Of a stretch of DNA of 17,885 nucleotides, positions 1-6,430 are shown piece by piece (position 1 is the stretch's first letter; each line of letters opens with the position of its first letter). A model generated the notes under the pieces. That model saw only the letters and a program-made list of their open reading frames with translations. It was not told where the DNA came from and did no database searches. Made by a program: the position numbers and the translations under genes. Origin of the DNA: QHBQ01 sp038230695. Its GTDB lineage: Bacteria; Chloroflexota; Chloroflexia; QHBQ01. Location: assembly GCA_038230695.1 (NCBI GenBank), contig JBBRMT010000082.1, positions 1-17,885 of the forward strand. Reading direction: 5' to 3'.

Positions 1-341
1 CGGTAACAGTGGGGCGGGTTAGCAAGGGTCTATCCGGCCCGGCCCTGCTGCTCGGCTCGAACATCAGCCTGTATTTTATCTGGCAACTCAGCACCATCGC
101 GGGCTTGCTGCTGGGTGGAGTGATACCCGACCCTAGCTCGCTCGGCCTCGAACTGGTGTTTCCCCTCAGCTTCAGCGTGCTGATGATGCCCTATCTGCGT
201 ACCCGCCCGCAGTATATTGCCGCAATTGTTTCGGGCATTCTCGCTCTGGCGGGGCGGTTGTTGCTGCCGGGTAGCTGGTACATCCTGATTGGCGCAATCG
301 GTGGCAGTCTGGCGGGTGCGCTGCTGGAGGAGCGGAAATGA
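1..341 (+). CDS. azlC: AzlC family branched-chain amino acid exporter, large subunit (C-terminal part, cut by window edge)
   Basis: About the last 112 residues of an integral membrane protein; the frame is open to the left edge, so the GTG at 9 is probably not the true start. The visible part has at least three hydrophobic segments (around SNISLYFIWQL, LVFPLSFSVLMMPYL and IVSGILALAGRLLL), and the text WQLSTIAGLLLGGVIPDPSSLGLE matches the AzlC pattern of a Trp-Gln helix followed by an IPDP-type loop. AzlC proteins work with the small subunit AzlD to export branched-chain amino acids and analogues such as azaleucine. The stop TGA (339-341) overlaps the ATG of the next gene (ATGA), which indicates translational coupling and supports the pair. 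The family is normally about 230-250 residues, so roughly half is missing to the left. Confidence 0.85.
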   Translation, partial: VTVGRVSKGLSGPALLLGSNISLYFIWQLSTIAGLLLGGVIPDPSSLGLELVFPLSFSVLMMPYLRTRPQYIAAIVSGILALAGRLLLPGSWYILIGAIGGSLAGALLEERK

Positions 342-646
342 ACATCTGGCTGACCATTTTCGGCATGGCGATTGTCACCTACGCCACTCGCGTCATCCCC
401 CTACTGACCTTGCGCGGCCAGCCCAGCCCCCAACTAGCCCGCTTCCTCAGCTACGTGCCGCCCGCCATCTTCGCCGCGCTAATCGTACCTGCCCTGTTCG
501 CCCCCAATGGCAACATTGTGGCGGACGCGGCGCTATACGCAGGTCTATTCGGTGTCCTGGTCGCCTACTTCAGCCGCAACATGGCGATTACCATCGTGGC
601 CGGGCTGGCCGCCTTCGCGCTGCTGCGGGCGGTTGGGGTGGCCTAG
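338..646 (+). CDS. azlD: AzlD family branched-chain amino acid exporter, small subunit
   Basis: A 102-residue, very hydrophobic protein, the usual size for AzlD. It begins with a membrane helix containing TYATRVIPLL, a signature of the family, followed by the loop RGQPSPQLARFLSYVPPAIF and two further hydrophobic segments (residues about 60-75 and 82-100). It starts at ATG 338, overlapping the azlC stop by four bases, with GGAGG at 326-330 as ribosome binding site. Together with AzlC it should form the inner-membrane exporter for branched-chain amino acids. The next gene is convergent (dapL on the minus strand), and the gap carries hairpin-forming repeats that could end transcription, although no U-run follows them. 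Confidence 0.88.
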   Translation: MNIWLTIFGMAIVTYATRVIPLLTLRGQPSPQLARFLSYVPPAIFAALIVPALFAPNGNIVADAALYAGLFGVLVAYFSRNMAITIVAGLAAFALLRAVGVA

Positions 647-663
647 TCGGCAACAACATTGGT

Positions 664-760
664 GTAGGGGCGGATTGCGTCCGCCCTCTTGCCATACATC
701 AAGGCCCATTGTAGGCAACGACCGCTGATGTAGGGGCGGATTGCGCCCGCCCTCTTGCCA
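664..760. repeat. Tandem pair of GTAGGGGCG-type hairpin repeats
   Basis: Two 31-bp units, 664-694 and 730-760, differ at one base (T680 versus C746). Each starts GTAGGGGCGG and ends CCTCTTGCCA. In the first copy GGGCGGA (668-674) and TCCGCCC (680-686) form a 7-bp stem with loop TTGCG; the second copy keeps a 6-bp stem. The units lie between the convergent genes azlD and dapL. A related copy in opposite orientation is at 836-858, and two more are at 8761-8783 and 8830-8852. They resemble REP-type dispersed palindromes and do not code for protein. Confidence 0.8.
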
Positions 761-835
761 AACGTCAATGCCAATCGGAAGCAAATCAGTTGGACGATTA
801 CGTTGGTTACGATGAATGTTGGTGCGCTTCACCGA

Positions 836-858
836 GGGCGTATGCCATGCGCCCCCAC
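836..858. repeat. GTAGGGGCG-family hairpin repeat, reverse orientation
   Basis: The segment begins GGGCGTATGCCATGCG and ends CCCCCAC. It matches the copy at 8830-8852 at 22 of 23 positions. Arms GGGCGTATG/CATGCGCCC can pair imperfectly. It sits 26 bases beyond the dapL stop codon. Confidence 0.75.
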
Positions 859-883
859 GCCAACATTATCACTAATCAACAAA

Positions 884-2047
884 TCACCCCAGCTTTAGTC
901 GGGAGAGCCGCTGCACCGCGTCGTCCACCTGCTTATCAGCAACGGTGAGTGACATACGGAAGTGGCCCTCGCCGTACTCGCCGAAGCCGCTGCCAGGGGT
1001 GACGAACACGCCGATCTCGTCAAGCAGGTAGAAGGCAAACTCCATCGAGGTAAAGCCCTTTGGCACCCGGCCCCATAGGTAGAGACTGGCCTTCGGTATA
1101 CGCACTGGCAGCCCTGCCTTGCCCAACGCTTCTACCAGCACGTCGCGGCGGCGCTCATATATCTTGTTGCGGTCAGGGATCCAACTCTGGTCGCTGGTCA
1201 GCGCCTTGATTGCGGTGCATTGCACTGCGGTAAACACGCCGCTGTCTATATTGCTCTTCACCCTCCCCAGCGCCTCCACCACCCGCGCATTGCCCACCAC
1301 CATGCCGATGCGTGCGCCCGCCATGCTGTAGGTCTTGCTCAGGCTGTTGAACTCCACCGCCATGTCCTTCGCGCCGTCAACCTGCAGGATGCTGGGCGGG
1401 CAGTAATCGTCATAATAAATGTCGCTGTAGGGGTTGTCGTGGGCAATCAGGATGTCGTAGCGTTGGGCATAGTCAATCGCCCGCTTGAAGAAGTCGAGAT
1501 CAACCGTCGCGCCAGTGGGGTTGTTGGGGTAGTTGAGCCACATCACCTTGGCTTGTTCGGCGATTGGGGGGGGGATGGCATCGAAGTCGGGCAGATAGTC
1601 GGTCGCCTCAGTGCAGGGCATTAGATAACTGACCCCATCTACCAGCAGGGTGCCGAGTTGATATACGGGATAGCCAGGGCTGGGGACGAGCGCAATATCG
1701 CCGGGGTCGAGCATCGCGGTGGCAAGGTTAGCGATACCCTCCTTCGAGCCAATCAACGGCAGCGTCTCGCGGTCGGGGTCGAGGGTCACATTGAAGCGGG
1801 TCTTGTACCACTCGGCAATGGCGCGGCGCATCTCCGGCAGGCCGTAATAGTTGGGATAGGCCATATTCTTGGGGTCGTGTACCTCCATGCTCAGGCTGTC
1901 GAGGATGAAGCTGGGAGGCGGCACGTCAGGGTCGCCGATGCCGAAGTTGATTACATCTATGCCAGCCAGGCGGCGGATGTTGACGCTCTTGTTCAACTCG
2001 GCAAACAGATAGGGCGGTAGGTTGCTGATGCGGTTGGCAAACTTCAC
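884..2047 (-). CDS. dapL: LL-diaminopimelate aminotransferase (DapL-type class I/II aminotransferase)
   Basis: PLP-dependent fold-type I aminotransferase. With the GTG start at 2047 it is 387 residues, the usual length; the reading frame extends to an ATG at 2107, but AAGGAG lies 11 bases before the GTG and the N-terminus KFANRISNLPPYLFAELNK begins there as in family members. Visible features: NYPNNPTG at 172-179, D204 and Y207 (HDNPYSDI) contacting the cofactor, SLSKTYSMAGAR with the PLP lysine K238, and R364 (FRMSL) for the substrate carboxylate. DapL converts tetrahydrodipicolinate directly to LL-diaminopimelate, using glutamate as amino donor, for lysine and peptidoglycan synthesis. There are no other lysine genes here. 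The related class includes alanine/aspartate aminotransferase-like enzymes, so substrate specificity is inferred. Confidence 0.78.
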   Translation of the reverse strand: MKFANRISNLPPYLFAELNKSVNIRRLAGIDVINFGIGDPDVPPPSFILDSLSMEVHDPKNMAYPNYYGLPEMRRAIAEWYKTRFNVTLDPDRETLPLIGSKEGIANLATAMLDPGDIALVPSPGYPVYQLGTLLVDGVSYLMPCTEATDYLPDFDAIPPPIAEQAKVMWLNYPNNPTGATVDLDFFKRAIDYAQRYDILIAHDNPYSDIYYDDYCPPSILQVDGAKDMAVEFNSLSKTYSMAGARIGMVVGNARVVEALGRVKSNIDSGVFTAVQCTAIKALTSDQSWIPDRNKIYERRRDVLVEALGKAGLPVRIPKASLYLWGRVPKGFTSMEFAFYLLDEIGVFVTPGSGFGEYGEGHFRMSLTVADKQVDDAVQRLSRLKLG

Positions 2048-2361
2048 GGTAAAGAGTTCTCCTTCATCTTGGCTGCGCCGTAGGGGTGTGTTAAGCCATA
2101 GCAGCATATCATCTGCTGGCGCAGGTGCAAATAGGCCGTCTCAGGGGTAAGCTGGTCGCAGGGGTAGCGGAAGGCAAAGCGGGGGTTCTAAGCTGCGGTT
2201 CTGCGAACGACGGCATTGTCGTTATATGTATCATATATTATACGCTGCGGTTAGATGAGCGTCAAGGATTACGCTTGGCTAATTTTGCCCAGGAATACAC
2301 CCAAATACCCCATGTTTGCGTAAATGCTTATAGATGTTCCGCGCCGAAAGAGAGATTTAAC
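2048..2361. other. Divergent intergenic region between dapL and the DUF305 gene
   Basis: No gene is convincing here; the plus-strand frame of the next gene is open from 2125, but without a ribosome binding site and without family-like sequence. A possible dapL promoter on the minus strand is TTGCAC (2130-2125), 16 bases, TATGCT (2108-2103). A possible plus-strand promoter is TTGTCG (2216-2221), 17 bases, TATACG (2239-2244). Both are weak matches. At 2228-2243 an AT-rich 16-bp quasi-palindrome, GTAT-C-ATATAT-T-ATAC, overlaps the second candidate -10 and could be a protein-binding site. Confidence 0.4.
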
Positions 2362-3333
2362 ATGAAAAAGATAGTTACCGCCACCCTGATTGTCGCCGCC
2401 TTGCTACTCACCTCCCATCGGGCATCCGCTCAGGCGATGGATCCTGTCACCTTGATACCGCGCACTGGGGCGGACTTCGACCTCTACTTCATGCGTAACA
2501 TCATCACCAACCACCAGATTGATATTGAACTGACACGCTCTGCAGCGACCAACGCCAGCCACACCCCGCTCAAGGATCTGGCCCTCAGCATCATGGACAA
2601 GCGCCAGCAAGAGGCCGACCAGTTGATCGGTTGGCTGAACGACTGGTATCACAACCAACCCGATACCAGCATGACCAACACGCTCATTCATATGCGAGCC
2701 ATGCCCGGCATGAACATGGGCAGCCTGAATGAGGCGCTGCACCAGATTGCCGACCTCGACCAGTTGCAGGGCGACGGCTACGATAAGCAGTTGATGCTAT
2801 ACCTCATCCACGACCATCAGCTTGCCATCACCGCTGCCCAGCTTGTGCCTGCCCGCGCCGCCCGCCCCGAACTCAAGCCCTTCGCTACCAGCCTGATCGC
2901 CGAGGAACAGGGCGAGATTGACCAATTCACCGCCTGGCTGGGGCAGTGGTATCAGGTGGACAGCCGTGGCCTACCGCTAACCCACGCTGCCACTAACGCC
3001 CCTGCGTCACCAACCAGCCCTCCCGCTGCCGCCACATCACCAGCTGCGCCAACTGCTACGCTAGCCGCCAGCGCGACCAACACGGCCAACCCACCCACGC
3101 CGACTAACAACGTGCCTGATGCCACGGTTGCCCTACCGTCTACGTCTACCAGTGCGCCACCGACTGCCTTTATCGCCGCCAGCGACACGGCAACTCCGAC
3201 TCGACTGGCTCCGGCACCAGCCGCAGCAGTTGGCGACAACAGCGGGCTATGGATCAGCATTGCCGCTGTGGTGGTCGCCGCGATCGTGCTGCTAGGCTGG
3301 ATGGCGCTGCGCCGCCGCCCGCCCCTGGCGTAA
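2362..3333 (+). CDS. Exported, membrane-anchored DUF305 family protein
   Basis: 323 residues from ATG 2362, chosen because a clear signal peptide begins there (MKKIVTATLIVAALLLTSHRASA, likely cut after residue 23) and AGAGAG precedes it. Two DUF305-like ferritin-fold halves follow: residues 37-97, with DLYFMRNIITNHQIDIEL and an EADQL helix, and residues 139-198, with YLIHDHQLAITAA and EEQGEIDQF. A Met/His-rich stretch (HMRAMPGMNMGS, 110-121) lies between them and could bind metal. Residues about 205-290 are a Thr/Pro/Ala/Ser-rich linker; a final membrane helix (about 296-315) and LRRRPPLA anchor the C-terminus, with the bulk outside. DUF305 proteins have no firmly known reaction; several are linked to copper, which is only a suggestion here. 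Confidence 0.82.
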   Translation: MKKIVTATLIVAALLLTSHRASAQAMDPVTLIPRTGADFDLYFMRNIITNHQIDIELTRSAATNASHTPLKDLALSIMDKRQQEADQLIGWLNDWYHNQPDTSMTNTLIHMRAMPGMNMGSLNEALHQIADLDQLQGDGYDKQLMLYLIHDHQLAITAAQLVPARAARPELKPFATSLIAEEQGEIDQFTAWLGQWYQVDSRGLPLTHAATNAPASPTSPPAAATSPAAPTATLAASATNTANPPTPTNNVPDATVALPSTSTSAPPTAFIAASDTATPTRLAPAPAAAVGDNSGLWISIAAVVVAAIVLLGWMALRRRPPLA

Positions 3334-3361
3334 GCAATCCCAACGAATCGGGCAGCACGTA

Positions 3362-3391
3362 TTGAATGAGCGGCATTTAATTTGCTATAAT
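3362..3391 (+). promoter_or_regulatory. Sigma-70 type promoter of the PotD-like gene
   Basis: TTGAAT (3362-3367), an 18-bp spacer and a perfect TATAAT (3386-3391). Transcription would start near 3398, about 93 bases before the TTG start codon, exactly where a long stem-loop begins. Confidence 0.75.
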
Positions 3392-3397
3392 AGCAAT

Positions 3398-3456
3398 CAC
3401 GTGTCTGCAAACGGGCAGGCGCGTGGGTTATTTCCTGTCGCCGCCAGGAAGCGGCG
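3398..3456 (+). promoter_or_regulatory. Structured 5' leader of the PotD-like mRNA (5'-terminal stem-loop and second hairpin)
   Basis: CACGTGTCTGC (3398-3408) pairs over 11 positions (two G-U) with GCAGGCGCGTG (3415-3425), loop AAACGG, and begins at the predicted transcription start. Next, two alternative 6-bp stems overlap: TTCCTG (3432-3437) with CAGGAA (3445-3450), or CGCCGC (3439-3444) with GCGGCG (3451-3456). They cannot both form because there is no loop room for a pseudoknot. The 5' stem-loop could protect the mRNA; the alternative stems could be a switch. No known riboswitch class is recognised. Confidence 0.5.
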
Positions 3457-3490
3457 TTGGGTTTTAACAACCTAGAGCGAGGAGAAAAGA

Positions 3491-4882
3491 TTGAAGAAGT
3501 TTGGCCGCCTGACAGTGATGCTGTCAATGCTGCTAACCGTATCCCTTACCCTAAGCGCGTGTGGCGGGAGCAGCCCGACCAGCACACCCGTATCGCCAAC
3601 CGCTACCAGCGCCAGCACGGCTGCTATCACGCCGACTGCGGCAATGATGGCTTCGCCCACTGCCGCGATGGCAGTAACTTCCACGGCAATGATGCCAATC
3701 ACCTCCACCGCGATGCCTGCAACGACGATGACTGGCACGCAGATGATGTCCACCCCAGGCATGATGACCAGCACGCAGGTAATGTCCACCCCAGGCATGA
3801 GCGGCACGCAGATGATGTCCACGCCGGGCATGAGCGGCACGCAGACAACCAGTGGCACTACCAGCATGGCTCTTACCCCCATGCCCACCCCGCCGCCGCT
3901 GGTGGTGGATAAGAGCAAGATGAGCAACACCCTGTACATCTACAACTGGGGCGACTATCTCGACCAGGATCTGGTCAAGCAGTTCACCGCTCAGTACGGT
4001 GTGCAGGTGCAGCAGGATAGCTACGGCAGCAATGAGGAGATGATTCAGAAGCTGGTGGCAGGCGGCGGTGGCTACGACATTGTGGTGCCATCCGACTACG
4101 CCGTGGCCCAGATGGTGAAGAAGGGGCTGCTCGACACCATTGATTTCAGCGTCATCCCCAACTACGCCAACGTCGGCGAGGCTTACAAGCACACCTACTT
4201 CGACTCCAACGACCAGTACAGCATCCCCTACTTCTGGGGTACGACTGGCATCGCCTACGACTCGGCCCATGTCAGCCCTGCGCCGGATAGTTGGGCGGTG
4301 ATGTTCGACCCCAAGTACAAGGGTGAGATCGCGATGCTGGATGACGAGCGCGAGGTGCCGGGCGCGGCGCTTAAGCTGCTGGGTTATTCGCTAAACACCA
4401 CCGACACCAACCAGCTAAAGGCTGCCGAGCAAAAGCTGGTTGCCCAGAAGCCGCTAGTCAAGGCATACGATGCCACCAACCTCGATAATATGAAGAAGGG
4501 TGAGGTATGGCTGGCACAGATGTACGTCGGCGACGCGCAGCGGGCAATCGCCGAGCGGCCCACCATCAAGTATATTATCCCCAAGGAGGGCGCAACCCTC
4601 TGGCAGGACAACATCAGCATCCCCAAGGGCGCACCGCACAAATACACCGCCGAGGTGTTCATCAACTTCATGCTCGACGCAAAGAACGCGGCAGCCAACG
4701 CCAACAGCATCCAATACCCCACCCCAGACCTTGCCGCCCTGCCCTATATCAACCCTACCGACCTAAGCAACCCCATCCTCTATCCGCCCGCGAACATCCT
4801 GGGCAAACTAGAGCGCATCCAGGATCTGGGCGACCAGACCCAGCTTTACACCCGCCTCTACGAACAGGTGAAGAACCAATAG
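3491..4882 (+). CDS. potD: PotD-like polyamine ABC transporter substrate-binding lipoprotein
   Basis: 463 residues starting at TTG 3491, with GAGGAG just upstream (3479-3484) and a typical lipoprotein signal at the start. The lipobox LSAC puts the lipidated cysteine at residue 24. Residues 25-135 are a low-complexity Ser/Thr/Pro/Met linker with an 11-residue repeat (consensus GTQMMSTPGMS, residues 82-118). From residue 136 the sequence is a PotD/PotF periplasmic-binding fold: NTLYIYNWGDYLDQDLV, YGSNEEMIQKL, GGYDIVVPSDYAV, then WGTTGIAYDS and a C-terminal NPILYPP segment. It should capture spermidine/putrescine-like ligands outside the membrane and hand them to an ABC permease, but no permease or ATPase gene is adjacent and a terminator follows directly, so it is transcribed alone. 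Ligand identity is inferred from the family. Confidence 0.88.
   Translation: MKKFGRLTVMLSMLLTVSLTLSACGGSSPTSTPVSPTATSASTAAITPTAAMMASPTAAMAVTSTAMMPITSTAMPATTMTGTQMMSTPGMMTSTQVMSTPGMSGTQMMSTPGMSGTQTTSGTTSMALTPMPTPPPLVVDKSKMSNTLYIYNWGDYLDQDLVKQFTAQYGVQVQQDSYGSNEEMIQKLVAGGGGYDIVVPSDYAVAQMVKKGLLDTIDFSVIPNYANVGEAYKHTYFDSNDQYSIPYFWGTTGIAYDSAHVSPAPDSWAVMFDPKYKGEIAMLDDEREVPGAALKLLGYSLNTTDTNQLKAAEQKLVAQKPLVKAYDATNLDNMKKGEVWLAQMYVGDAQRAIAERPTIKYIIPKEGATLWQDNISIPKGAPHKYTAEVFINFMLDAKNAAANANSIQYPTPDLAALPYINPTDLSNPILYPPANILGKLERIQDLGDQTQLYTRLYEQVKNQ
3734..3844 (+). repeat. 33-bp tandem repeat inside the PotD-like gene (linker region)
   Basis: Three units coding for GTQMMSTPGMM, STQVMSTPGMS and GTQMMSTPGMS, with one extra Thr codon between the first two and a partial fourth unit (GTQ). 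The DNA units differ at only a few bases, as expected for a recently expanded or gene-converted repeat. Gain or loss of units stays in frame and would change the length of the linker that holds the binding domain off the membrane. Confidence 0.85.
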
Positions 4883-4907
4883 TCCCGAAAGGCATGAGGC
4901 ATGCGTT

Positions 4908-4942
4908 GGGGAGCAGCGACGATGCTGCTCCCCTGCTTTTTG
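4908..4942 (+). terminator. Rho-independent terminator of the PotD-like gene
   Basis: GGGGAGCAGC (4908-4917) and GCTGCTCCCC (4924-4933) form a perfect 10-bp stem with loop GACGAT, followed by TGCTTTTTGT. It lies 26 bases after the stop codon. Confidence 0.9.
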
Positions 4943-5300
4943 TCTTGAATATTTATCGGTCAAGGTAAACGTGAGCGATGATGTAGTGGGGGTTGCACTC
5001 GCCCCGGTGAAGCGCTTGCTATGCCCATCACAGCTAGCCGGCCCGCCGAGTTACTGGGGCTGGGGGCGTAGCCCCGATCGGTGAAGGGTGACAATGCTAA
5101 TCGAGAGTTTTCATGCGGCGTGCTACAATGCTTTCGATAATCATGAAGTTGCTTCAGCATGGGGCTACGCCCCCAACCCCCGGTAACTCGGCGGCAACCG
5201 CGCTTGACGATAGGCATTATCGCCGAGCAGCCCCGATCGGTGAAGGTTGATTATGTCAGTTGAGGACGTTCCTGCATTTTACTCAGCACTCAGCACTCAG
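4943..5300. repeat. Non-coding repeat nest: inverted-repeat element with flanking direct repeats
   Basis: An inverted repeat has arms 5043-5075 and 5161-5194. The outer 12 bp (CCGCCGAGTTAC / GTAACTCGGCGG) and the inner 14 bp (GGGGGCGTAGCCCC and its complement) match exactly; about 85 bp lie between the arms. An 18-bp exact direct repeat, AGCCCCGATCGGTGAAGG, occurs at 5070-5087 and 5229-5246, and a shortened copy lacking ATCG at 5001-5012. The arrangement resembles a MITE or several nested small repeats. A reading frame of 85 codons on the minus strand spans it, but its sequence merely follows the repeats and is not believed to be a gene. Confidence 0.65.
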
Positions 5301-5301
5301 C
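5281..5301. repeat. Heptamer tandem repeat (ACTCAGC x3)
   Basis: Three perfect copies of ACTCAGC. The last base is the first base of the anti-sigma stop codon region (stop complement CTA at 5301-5303). One of eight 7-bp-period loci in the window. Confidence 0.9.
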
Positions 5302-6353
5302 TACCGGCTACGCCGCTGCGCGATTAGCGCACCCAATCCCAGCGCCACCGCCAGGATGGCAAGAGCAATCTCGATCACCAGCCAATAGTCCATGCTACCG
5401 CTCAAGACGTTGTAGTTGTTAGTCTGGTTGGTATTCTGGTTAGGCAGCGGGCCGCTGGCGCTGATGCCGCTGCCATTAGCCGCAGGATTGTTGGCCTGAT
5501 TATTGGACGGGGCGGCAGTAGCCACGCCGCTTTTTGCGTTAAAGGCATAGGTGGATGTGGATGGATTAGTTGCCGTTGCGCCGCTATAGTAATTATTGGT
5601 GAGTGTACCAGGTGTGCCGGGTGGAGTGGCAACAGGGGCATAACCCAGGCGCGGGGTGATGGCCGAAGGCGCTGCGCCTGCTCCACTAGTCGCGCTACTG
5701 CCAGAGCTTGCATTTGTCGCGCTCATCACCATGCTAGAGGTTACTGCTACAGCCGTCGGGGTAGGCGCGGTCGCCATTGCCGGGGCAGGCGCAACGGCAG
5801 CTGCAGTGGTGGCGGTGGGCTGGGCCGCAGCGGCAGATACAGGAGGGTTAGAGGGCGCAGTGCGACCGTTGTCATAATTGTTGTATGCCTGGCCGGTGCC
5901 GCTCTGTCCGCTGGGGGTGGGCGGTGCGATGCTAGCAGTTACTACGCTGCCCTGTGCGTGGTTGCCACTGCCGCTCACCAGTTGTGCGGTCAGCACCAGC
6001 ACCAGCAGGCAGGCGGCGGCCAGGCTGCCGAGGCTGAGGGCGAAACTGGGCGATGGCATCCAGCCGAACAGGTTGAAGCCTCGCCCGGATTTAGCGGGCT
6101 GCTCCAACATTGCGGGGCGCACCGCGAAGCTGCGCGGCGCAGGCACGGGCGGCAACTCGCTCAATACCTTGCTGGTTGCCTTCAGCGTCGCCATCTCGTT
6201 ATCGGCGGCGGGCGAACGGCGTAGCAAGTCGCGCACCTGAGTGCGCTGCTCCTCGCTCAGTTCGTAGTCGAGGTAGGCGTTTAGCTGCTCAAGCATTCTG
6301 GGGTCGAGCGGCTCATCCGAATGTTGGTTATTATTATTGTTGGTGCCAGGCAT
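5301..6353 (-). CDS. Probable anti-sigma factor with a degenerate zinc-finger-type domain and two membrane helices
   Basis: 350 residues from ATG 6353, with AGAAGG nine bases upstream. The N-terminal domain (18-75), with LNAYLDYELSEEQRTQVRDLL, has the shape of a ZAS/zf-HC2 anti-sigma domain, but the usual HxxxCxxC ligands are missing: after the helix it reads RRSPAADNEMATL, and no Cys occurs before the membrane helix. A membrane helix follows at about 104-126, then about 190 residues rich in Ala, Ser, Thr, Pro and Asn outside the membrane, and a second helix at about 323-344 ending QRRSR. It lies 76 bases downstream of an ECF sigma gene on the same strand, so it most likely holds that sigma factor at the membrane until an envelope signal arrives. 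The function rests mainly on the domain shape and this context. Confidence 0.75.
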   Translation of the reverse strand: MPGTNNNNNQHSDEPLDPRMLEQLNAYLDYELSEEQRTQVRDLLRRSPAADNEMATLKATSKVLSELPPVPAPRSFAVRPAMLEQPAKSGRGFNLFGWMPSPSFALSLGSLAAACLLVLVLTAQLVSGSGNHAQGSVVTASIAPPTPSGQSGTGQAYNNYDNGRTAPSNPPVSAAAAQPTATTAAAVAPAPAMATAPTPTAVAVTSSMVMSATNASSGSSATSGAGAAPSAITPRLGYAPVATPPGTPGTLTNNYYSGATATNPSTSTYAFNAKSGVATAAPSNNQANNPAANGSGISASGPLPNQNTNQTNNYNVLSGSMDYWLVIEIALAILAVALGLGALIAQRRSR

Positions 6354-6397
6354 TATATTTAGCCTTCTCTATAATCTGCAAATAAAGTTCTGATGTT

Positions 6398-6430
6398 CTC
6401 CCTCCCACCGGGAGGGGTCGGGGGTGTGTC
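6398..6430. repeat. CTCCC...GGGAGG hairpin repeat between sigma and anti-sigma genes
   Basis: CCCTCCC (6400-6406) and GGGAGGG (6410-6416) form a 7-bp stem with loop ACC, followed by the family tail GTCGGGGGTGTGT. The sigma stop codon complement (CTA) starts at 6430, exactly at the end of the unit. In the mRNA of the two-gene unit the hairpin would lie in the 76-base gap and could lower anti-sigma expression or mark an RNA processing site. Relatives: 8512-8545, 15950-15983, 15992-16024. Confidence 0.75.

Noticed and set aside
3398..3456. Guanidine-II (mini-ykkC) riboswitch, because the first loop contains ACGG
   Set aside because: That class needs two similar hairpins with ACGR tetraloops; the loop here is six bases and the second hairpin has no ACGR loop.
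2404..4270. Long minus-strand frames antisense to the DUF305 and PotD-like genes
   Set aside because: They are shadows of GC-rich plus-strand genes; the plus frames show clear family motifs, signal peptides and ribosome binding sites.
4960..5217. 85-codon frame on the minus strand as a gene
   Set aside because: It consists of the inverted and direct repeats and has no family-like sequence.
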